Part shown: piece after piece, positions 1 to 5,012 of the stretch
Position numbering within the stretch: position 1 is the first letter of the stretch
How the letters are laid out: each line of letters opens with the position of its first letter
Source of the DNA: an uncultured Lachnospiraceae bacterium
GTDB lineage: Bacteria > Bacillota > Clostridia > Lachnospirales > Lachnospiraceae
DNA length: 5,012 nt
Assembly (NCBI GenBank): GCA_934351705.1
Contig: CAKRJK010000138.1
Coordinates: 1 to 5,012, forward strand
Direction: 5' to 3'
Notes under the pieces: model-generated
Told to the model about the DNA's origin: nothing
What the model saw: the letters and a program-made list of their open reading frames with translations, nothing else
The model's database searches: none
Translations under genes and position numbers: made by a program

Positions 1-1155
1 CACACGCTTTGTCTCGTCAATCGTCTGCTCAATCTGACGGTAGGTGTCTACATTTTCCTCTGTCGGCTCGACTCCGCCCTGCTCTAAAATATTTTTGTAA
101 TAGGTATCTTCTGCCTCTTTTAATTCCTCTACGCTCTTTGCTATGCTCTCGGTATCGATTGCCAGATCATCCCCGATGTGTGCGTAGTTTGCCTTTGCAC
201 TCATCTCAAGACGCACTTCCTCCAAGCGGCGGCGTGCCGTGATTCCCAATATAGCGTCTTTTGGCCTTTTTCCGTCTGCGATGGCATCGGTAATCACCAA
301 AAGAACTTCTTTTGTATCCGTCGGCAGCTCCAGCTTCTTTAAGTCCTGATAACTTGCTAATGTCTGTTCTGTGACAGGGATTCCTTTTTCGATGAGCCAC
401 TTGCAGTCCTGCATATTTTCATCATTGACTTCGTAGCCGTTTTCCTCTAACACTTTTTGGATCTGATCGTTTAATCCGTCAAAGTCTACCGCTTCTTCCT
501 CTGGCTGTCGGTAATCTCCCACCGCACTGTGTTCTGCCATGTAAAGATTTTCTATGGTAGGCTCTAACCCGTTATCCAACATATATTTGATTGCCGCATC
601 GGTCGGAGTCTCCAAACCGCCTGCCAATTCCAGTGCCTCTTCGGTTTCCTCCAGATTGTCTGTCGTCTGCGGCAGATCCGCTGCCTTAAGTGCATTGGCT
701 ATCTGGCTTGCGGCTGCTGCACTTCCTGTCATATCCTCAATATCTTTTGCACTGAAATCATCTCCGAATATGCTGATGTCTACGCCTGCTTTTGCCAGCT
801 CCATCTTTATCTTATCCATTACGGTAACGATTTCCGGCACCTCACCGTTTGCATTTCCGTAACCTTGTTCCTGAAGTTTTGCATAGTCTTCGCTTGATGT
901 CGTATTGGACAGCATGACCATCTGTGTTTTGAGCAATTCGGCATCTGTCATTCCCGCTTCTGCCGCAAGCTCGTCTGCACTCTTTTTTTCCTGCCCAAAA
1001 GGTTTTCCATAAGTTACATTCTTTACGGAATAGCTGCTCTCATTCTGCTTTTCTGCCTTTTTTACCTGCTCTGCCACAATGTTGCCTGTTTCTTTTGTGT
1101 GGACAGTTCCCTCTCTTTGGATCTTCTCTGATATATTGTTTGCATCTATTCTCAT
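1..1155 (-). CDS. Large acidic repeat protein of unknown function, DUF6240-like (3' end outside window)
   Basis: This is an open frame of 385 codons with no stop that runs off the left edge, so the C-terminus is missing. The ATG at 1155-1153 is chosen because CAGGAGG stands five bases before it and nothing upstream reads as coding. The N-terminus is MRIDANNISEKIQ, with no signal peptide or membrane segment, so a cytoplasmic location is likely. The protein is rich in Glu, Ala, Leu and Asp. From about residue 190 it carries degenerate repeat units of the form L-x3-G-x3-T-x-EN, for example NGLEPTIEN at 195-203, NGYEVNDEN at 239-247, KGIPVTEQT at 257-265 and GGVEPTEEN at 360-368. It resembles the DUF6240 proteins of Lachnospiraceae as I remember them, and that assignment is from memory only. 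It begins a new transcription unit after the glgB terminator. The molecular function is unknown. A structural or scaffolding role, possibly linked to motility in this family, would be speculation. Confidence 0.85.
   Translation of the reverse strand, partial: MRIDANNISEKIQREGTVHTKETGNIVAEQVKKAEKQNESSYSVKNVTYGKPFGQEKKSADELAAEAGMTDAELLKTQMVMLSNTTSSEDYAKLQEQGYGNANGEVPEIVTVMDKIKMELAKAGVDISIFGDDFSAKDIEDMTGSAAAASQIANALKAADLPQTTDNLEETEEALELAGGLETPTDAAIKYMLDNGLEPTIENLYMAEHSAVGDYRQPEEEAVDFDGLNDQIQKVLEENGYEVNDENMQDCKWLIEKGIPVTEQTLASYQDLKKLELPTDTKEVLLVITDAIADGKRPKDAILGITARRRLEEVRLEMSAKANYAHIGDDLAIDTESIAKSVEELKEAEDTYYKNILEQGGVEPTEENVDTYRQIEQTIDETKRV
25..579 (-). repeat. Degenerate protein-level repeats in the acidic protein
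   Basis: Residues 193-377 of the left-hand gene contain at least four copies of a short helical unit. They start near residues 193, 236, 254 and 356 and share a pattern of hydrophobic-Leu, a Gly four or so residues later, then Thr or Asn, then Glu-Asn or Glu-Gln, and often Tyr and Leu at the end. Copies include LDNGLEPTIEN, LEENGYEVNDEN, IEKGIPVTEQT and LEQGGVEPTEEN. The DNA of the copies has diverged, so this is an old protein repeat and not a recent DNA duplication. The last copy lies next to the window edge, so more may follow. Confidence 0.6.
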
Positions 1156-1160
1156 AAGTA

Positions 1161-1167
1161 CCTCCTG
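1161..1167 (-). promoter_or_regulatory. Ribosome binding site of the acidic repeat protein
   Basis: On the minus strand CAGGAGG stands five bases before the ATG at 1155-1153. It is a near-perfect complement to the 16S anti-Shine-Dalgarno sequence and fixes the start. A strong site like this suggests efficient translation. Confidence 0.85.
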
Positions 1168-1210
1168 TACGTTCACCTTTTCGTTATGCTATATATTTCG
1201 GTTATTTGTA

Positions 1211-1260
1211 CAAAAAAATAAAGCAGACAGTGACAAGTTTCTTCTTATCACAATCTGCTT
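1211..1260 (-). terminator. Rho-independent terminator after glgB
   Basis: On the minus strand AAGCAGA (1260-1254) pairs perfectly with TCTGCTT (1227-1221). After a 2x2 internal loop, GTGATAAG (1251-1244) pairs with CTTGTCAC (1237-1230) except for one mismatch, leaving a six-base loop. The stem is followed by TA and a run of seven T (1218-1212). It begins 12 bases beyond the glgB stop codon, as expected for an intrinsic terminator, and separates glgB from the next gene. The rest of this 117-base gap (1156-1272) holds the leader of the downstream gene. I see no convincing -35/-10 pair in it, although a promoter is expected here. Confidence 0.88.
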
Positions 1261-1272
1261 ATTCTCTATATA

Positions 1273-3174
1273 CTAAAATTCAAATACCGCCACTCCGTAT
1301 GGTGCTAACGGATATCCGATGGAATACTCTCTGTTATCCCACGGAATCGCTTTTGCCGCATAGGATTTCTTCTTTGCCGTCTTGCCGCTTCCTCCGAAAC
1401 GCTCTTCCTCACTGTCCAAAATCAGCTTGTAAGTCTTTTTCTCCGGCACACCGACGCGGTAATCTTCTCTCTCCATCGGTGTAAAATTACATACGAACAA
1501 AAGACGTTTGCCGTTGTTTGCATCCTTTCGCATAAAGCTGAAAATACTTTTTTCCGTATCATCGGCATTGATCCATTCAAAGCCGTCCCAGCTTCCGTCT
1601 ATCTCATACATACATGGATATTTTCTGTAAATGTGAAGCAATTCCCTGAAAAAGGTCTGGATACCTTTATGTCTGGAATCTTCTAACAGATACCAGTCAA
1701 TCTCCCGCTCTTCGCTCCACTCACGAAGCTGTGCAATATCCTGTCCCATAAACAGCAATTTTTTGCCCGGATGTCCCATCATAAACGCATAACCGACTCT
1801 GAGGTTTGCAAACTTGTCATCCTCCAAGCCCGGCATTTTATTGAGCATGGAGCATTTTAAATGAACCACCTCATCGTGCGACAATACTAAGATATAATGC
1901 TCGCTGCTGTTATAGCTCATCGCAAACGTCATCTTATAATGATTGTCTTTTCTGAAATACGGGTCTAACTTCATATAATCTAAGAAATCATGCATCCATC
2001 CCATGTTCCATTTATATGTAAAATTCAGCCCGCCGTTTTCCGCACTTCCTGTCACCATCGGCCATGCCGTTGATTCCTCTGCAATCATAACCGTTCCCGG
2101 ATTTCTTCCCAAAATCAGAGAATTGATATGGCGGAAAAATTCTATCGAATCTAAATTTTTATTTTCACCGTATTTGTTTGCAACCCATTCGCCGTCTTTC
2201 TTACCGTAATCCAGATACAGCATGGATGCAACGGCATCTACACGCAGTCCGTCAATGTGGTAATGTTCAATCCACATCAGCGCACTTCCGATTAAGAAGT
2301 TCTTTACTTCGCTCTTGCCGTAATTAAAAATCTTGGTTCCCCACTCCGGATGTTCTCCCATCTTCGGGTCCGGGTACTCGTATATCGGTGTTCCGTCAAA
2401 ATCAGCCAGACCGTGTGCATCTTTGGGAAAATGTGCAGGAACCCAGTCTAAGATAACACCGATTCCGTTCTTATGCAGATAGTTCACAAAATATGCGAAA
2501 TCCTCCGGCGAACCGTAACGGGACGTCGGTGCATAATATCCCGTCACCTGATAACCCCATGAACCGTCAAACGGATATTCCGAAATACCCATAAGTTCTA
2601 CATGGGTATATCCCATATCTTTTACATAATCTGTCAATGATTTTGCCAGTTCGCGGTATGTGTAAAATCCGTCGTCTTCCCTGCCCGGATGACGCATCCA
2701 GGAACCCGGATGCATCTCATAGATTGCCATCGGTCGGCTATACGGATCTTTGCATTCGTTTCTTTCCTTCATCCACTTGGTATCGGTCCATTTGAATTTC
2801 TCGATATCGCTGATACGGGATGCCGTTCCCGGACGAAGTTCTGCTTCGTTTGCGTACGGATCTGCTTTGTAAAGGAACTCTCCGTTTTCTGTCTCAATCA
2901 CATATTTATAAAGCATTCCTACTTTTGCTTCCGGTAAAAATGTCTCATAAACGCCGATCGTCTGCGGTTCTACCCGCGTCATTTCATTTCTTGTCTCATT
3001 CCAGTCATTAAACTCGCCGATGACAAAAACCCGTTTTGCATTCGGTGCCCATACAGCAAAGTTAATTCCCGATTTTCCGTTTTCTTTTGCCGGATGCGCT
3101 CCCAGCTTTTTATAAATATCATAATGTGTCGCCTGTCCGAATAAGTAGGCATCTAATTCTGAAAAGTTCCCCAC
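1273..3174 (-). CDS. glgB: 1,4-alpha-glucan (glycogen) branching enzyme, GH13
   Basis: GlgB cuts an alpha-1,4 glucan chain and rejoins the piece through an alpha-1,6 bond, which creates the branches of glycogen in the cytoplasm (EC 2.4.1.18). The 633 residues contain an N-terminal CBM48-type beta domain (about 17-105, with FAVWAPNA and GEFNDWN). A GH13 barrel follows (about 145-520), then a C-terminal beta domain ending in GVAVFEF. All conserved regions are intact: YEMHPGSW (152-159), DWVPAHF with D243 and H248, GLRVDAVASM with the nucleophile D313, AEEST with the acid/base E366, and LSHDE with H433 and D434. The length fits the short class that lacks the extra N-terminal module of the 728-residue E. 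coli enzyme. After region IV it reads HLKCSMLNKMPG where E. coli has HGKKS, which I take as a clade trait. The start is GTG: the frame has an upstream TGA and no earlier usable start. It lies 17 bases after the P-loop gene, so co-transcription is likely, and it is followed by a strong terminator. Confidence 0.97.
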   Translation of the reverse strand: MGNFSELDAYLFGQATHYDIYKKLGAHPAKENGKSGINFAVWAPNAKRVFVIGEFNDWNETRNEMTRVEPQTIGVYETFLPEAKVGMLYKYVIETENGEFLYKADPYANEAELRPGTASRISDIEKFKWTDTKWMKERNECKDPYSRPMAIYEMHPGSWMRHPGREDDGFYTYRELAKSLTDYVKDMGYTHVELMGISEYPFDGSWGYQVTGYYAPTSRYGSPEDFAYFVNYLHKNGIGVILDWVPAHFPKDAHGLADFDGTPIYEYPDPKMGEHPEWGTKIFNYGKSEVKNFLIGSALMWIEHYHIDGLRVDAVASMLYLDYGKKDGEWVANKYGENKNLDSIEFFRHINSLILGRNPGTVMIAEESTAWPMVTGSAENGGLNFTYKWNMGWMHDFLDYMKLDPYFRKDNHYKMTFAMSYNSSEHYILVLSHDEVVHLKCSMLNKMPGLEDDKFANLRVGYAFMMGHPGKKLLFMGQDIAQLREWSEEREIDWYLLEDSRHKGIQTFFRELLHIYRKYPCMYEIDGSWDGFEWINADDTEKSIFSFMRKDANNGKRLLFVCNFTPMEREDYRVGVPEKKTYKLILDSEEERFGGSGKTAKKKSYAAKAIPWDNREYSIGYPLAPYGVAVFEF

Positions 3175-3179
3175 GGCAT

Positions 3180-3187
3180 TCCCTTCT
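3180..3187 (-). promoter_or_regulatory. Ribosome binding site that selects the GTG start of glgB
   Basis: On the minus strand AGAAGGGA precedes AATGCC and then GTG. The AGAAGG core lies seven bases before the GTG, a normal spacing. An ATG at 3179-3177 is out of frame and only two to three bases from the purine core, too close for good initiation; it would give the eight-residue peptide MPWGTFQN. The spacing therefore supports GTG as the true start. The site lies entirely in the 17-base gap after the upstream stop codon. Confidence 0.75.
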
Positions 3188-3191
3188 TTCT

Positions 3192-5012
3192 CTATTCTTC
3201 AAAATCTTTTTCTCTTAATACTCGGTTGTCACCCTGACCGGAATGCTTCTTGGAAAAAATACTGAAAGCTTTCTTAAATCCACCCTTTTCCGCATTCATT
3301 ACCGCTTCATCCACAATATCTTTTACTTCAAATAATGTGGTTGCCTCATCTAATTTCTCAATGTTGCTGATACGGTTATACAAAGCAAGGATTCCCATCT
3401 CGTCAATCTCATACTCCAATTCCTGTGCATAAGATTTCGCAAATTCAACCAATTCGTCAATCGAATAAATCGGTATCGTAATCTTCTCGGTAAATTTCTT
3501 GGCGAAGTTCTCATCTCTTCCCAACGCTCTTTTGATTCCCTCTTTGGTATCTTCTAATATAACGAGCATTCCCGCCGTATCCTGTTCCATCTGCAAGGAC
3601 ATCTTAATGGCTGTCTCACGGTTAATCTCTCCCGCTTTTTCGATGATCAGACATCCTCCGCGTACTTTCTTGAATAAGTCCGGTATTTCTTTCTGATTGA
3701 GTGCCGATGCCTCGATCTTTCCGACTTTTCCGCGGATATTGTCTGTTTCCTGCTGAATGACCTTAATCAGATCTGTGGCAAGAACCGTCTTTCCGCTTCC
3801 CTGTCCGCCCTGGATGATAATATTGCCTGTGGCGGAAGCTGTACTCTTTCCGGTTCTCTTCTTAACGCCTGTCAATACCTGACATATCTGCTGCTCCATT
3901 CCGCGAATCGGAACAAAGTAAGAAAAGATTTCTTTTTGTTCTTTGGTCAATCCCATTGTGACCTCTGCATCATCAAAGATTTCTTCCGGCAGCTCTATCT
4001 CCGGTACTGCCTCAACCTCCTGCTCTTTGATTCCGTTTGCCGTCTCTTCTTCGTCTAAATCCGGCATTTGAATGGTTGGCAATTCAACGGTCTTTTGCTG
4101 TAATATCTCTTCTTCGCTTCTCATCGGCTGCGGTGTCGGTATCGGTGCCTGCTCCGGCTCCTGCTCTGTTCCCGGCTCTGCGGTCGTTGTATTTTCTTCT
4201 ATCTTTTGTTGAATACTCTCGTTTTCTAAGGACAGCTTCTCGATCTCCTGCTCTAAGATATGATTTACATTCTCAAACAGTTCTGCTGCCTTCTCTTCTT
4301 TTTCCGGCATATCCTGCAAATACTCCTGTTCCAACAATTCCTTCGGCGTCAGACCTGCATTCAGTTGAGGAATCACATCTGCTAACCGCTCCATGATGTC
4401 TTCTGCCTCCTGAAGTGCTCTGGCTTTCGCAGATTTTAATTTTCTCTCCTCTGCCTCCTGCAATGCTGTCTCTGCCGCACGTTTTGTTTTTTCCCATTCT
4501 TCTAAAACATCTTCTATGCTCATCTGTCCGGTAATCTGACGCTCTACCATGGCGTCTTTCGGCACACATAAGCTGATTTGTCCGTCGGCGTCTTCTGCTA
4601 ACAGCTCTTTGAAATTAATCTTTAAAGAACCGTCAATCTCTTCATCTGTCTCGATATGTCCGTATTTTTCTTCTTTTTCTTCGTCACTTTCCTCATGTGG
4701 GATTTGCAGATATGGGATCTCTTCCACCATCTTCTTGATGGCATCCATAGAATCATTGACTTCTTCCTTCTCGGTTGCCTCCATGATCTGCAACATATTT
4801 TTTGCCAGTTCTTCCTGTAAATTCACAGTGATAAAACGGCTTGTATTCATTGTCACCTGCGGTATCTGCACCACTTCCGGAACAATCTCTCCCGACTGAA
4901 GCATATCATTTGGACGTACTTCAACAATTCCGTCTCTTCTCTGGCGGAATTGTCTGTATTTTTCTTCCTGTTGTTTTGTAAGCGGCTGATAGAGCAGTTT
5001 TAACTCTAATGC
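3192..5012 (-). CDS. P-loop AAA-like protein with degenerate catalytic motifs and coiled-coil N-terminal region (5' end outside window)
   Basis: The frame is open from the right edge to TAG at 3194-3192, giving 606 residues with the true start outside the window. The ATG at 4904 is internal, because the 36 codons before it read as normal coding sequence (for example QPLTKQQEEKYRQFRQRRDG). Counting from the first residue in view: an acidic region reaches to about 155; a helical, coiled-coil-prone block containing EDVLEEWEKTKRAAETAL covers 165-275; a Pro/Glu/Thr-rich linker covers 274-297, followed by more acidic sequence to about 355; and a P-loop domain covers about 367-551. Walker A is intact (GGQGSGKT, 402-409). 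The Walker B position reads CLIIEK (454-459) where CbbX/SpoVK-type AAA proteins have hydrophobic residues followed by DE. The arginine-finger position reads KKF (505-507). Nucleotide binding is plausible, but efficient hydrolysis is doubtful. There is no signal peptide or membrane segment in view. The link to glgB suggests a role near glycogen metabolism, but the function is unknown. Confidence 0.88.
   Translation of the reverse strand, partial: ALELKLLYQPLTKQQEEKYRQFRQRRDGIVEVRPNDMLQSGEIVPEVVQIPQVTMNTSRFITVNLQEELAKNMLQIMEATEKEEVNDSMDAIKKMVEEIPYLQIPHEESDEEKEEKYGHIETDEEIDGSLKINFKELLAEDADGQISLCVPKDAMVERQITGQMSIEDVLEEWEKTKRAAETALQEAEERKLKSAKARALQEAEDIMERLADVIPQLNAGLTPKELLEQEYLQDMPEKEEKAAELFENVNHILEQEIEKLSLENESIQQKIEENTTTAEPGTEQEPEQAPIPTPQPMRSEEEILQQKTVELPTIQMPDLDEEETANGIKEQEVEAVPEIELPEEIFDDAEVTMGLTKEQKEIFSYFVPIRGMEQQICQVLTGVKKRTGKSTASATGNIIIQGGQGSGKTVLATDLIKVIQQETDNIRGKVGKIEASALNQKEIPDLFKKVRGGCLIIEKAGEINRETAIKMSLQMEQDTAGMLVILEDTKEGIKRALGRDENFAKKFTEKITIPIYSIDELVEFAKSYAQELEYEIDEMGILALYNRISNIEKLDEATTLFEVKDIVDEAVMNAEKGGFKKAFSIFSKKHSGQGDNRVLREKDFEE
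3360..3914 (-). other. AAA-like P-loop domain within the 3192-5012 gene
   Basis: The domain begins at FVPIRGMEQQ, which resembles the helix before Walker A in CbbX/SpoVK proteins. It continues with Walker A at 3809-3786, a Walker-B-like strand at 3653-3636 (LIIEKAGEI), a sensor-1-like strand LVILEDT, the KKF segment near 3500-3495, the strand ITIPIYSIDELVEFA and a C-terminal helical lid. The order and spacing match the CbbX pattern (GGVLFIDEA, then VILAG, then a strand before DELL). The segment between Walker A and B (GKIEASALNQKEIPDLFKKV) lacks the aromatic-Gly pore loop of threading ATPases. The family link is judged by eye. Confidence 0.65.

Noticed and set aside
554..862. Plus-strand open frame of 102 codons, rich in Ser, Ala and Leu
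   Set aside because: It is antisense to the well-supported minus-strand gene at 1-1155, has no ribosome binding site, and its composition is what the reverse of an acidic Glu/Ala-rich gene gives.
1185..1205. CCGAAAT on the minus strand, one base from the sigma-D (flagellar) -10 element CCGATAT
   Set aside because: No TAAA-type -35 element stands at the right distance; that position is the T-run of the terminator. The match is too weak to call a promoter, and no good sigma-A pair was found either.
1205..1214. Ten-base palindrome TTTGTACAAA
   Set aside because: It overlaps the T-run of the terminator and is short and AT-rich, so chance is a sufficient explanation for it as an operator.
1079..1484. 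Plus-strand frames crossing the terminator region
   Set aside because: They run through the terminator hairpin and into antisense of glgB, with no ribosome binding site or recognisable product.
4037..4899. Plus-strand frames at 4037-4396 and 4549-4899 and a minus-strand frame at 4273-4569
   Set aside because: All overlap the coding region of the P-loop protein in other frames. Their Ser/Phe-rich or Arg-rich composition mirrors its Glu/Lys-rich codons.
4902..4904. ATG as the start of the P-loop protein
   Set aside because: The frame stays open upstream to the window edge with plausible protein sequence, and there is no Shine-Dalgarno sequence before this ATG.

Overview
The window reads as a piece of a low-to-moderate GC Firmicutes chromosome. 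Lachnospiraceae (Roseburia, Butyrivibrio, Lachnospira and relatives) is the best guess. This rests on the style of the branching enzyme, on a neighbouring large acidic repeat protein that resembles a family I associate with that group, and on strong AGGAGG-type ribosome binding sites. It is an inference by eye, not from a database search. All real genes lie on the minus strand, so the window is transcribed from right to left. The plus-strand open frames are antisense shadows.

Layout in order of transcription. (1) 5012-3192 is the 3' part of a large gene whose start lies outside the window. Its product has a long acidic, coiled-coil and Pro/Glu-rich N-terminal part and a C-terminal P-loop domain that looks like a CbbX/SpoVK-type AAA module. 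Walker A is intact, but the Walker B acidic pair and the arginine finger are replaced. (2) After a gap of 17 bases, glgB (3174-1273) encodes a complete 633-residue glycogen branching enzyme starting with GTG. (3) A clear rho-independent terminator at 1260-1211 closes this transcription unit. (4) A new gene starts at 1155 with an excellent ribosome binding site and runs off the left edge. Its product is acidic, cytoplasmic-looking and contains degenerate helical repeats. Its function is unknown, and it resembles the Lachnospiraceae DUF6240 proteins as I remember them.

The P-loop gene and glgB look co-transcribed, which suggests, without proving, that the P-loop protein belongs to glycogen metabolism or its control. 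No other glycogen gene (glgA, glgC, glgP) lies in the window. The third gene is separated by the terminator and is probably unrelated in function. I found no mobile element, tRNA, rRNA, CRISPR array or riboswitch. The most interesting item is the probably hydrolysis-deficient AAA-like protein coupled to glgB.
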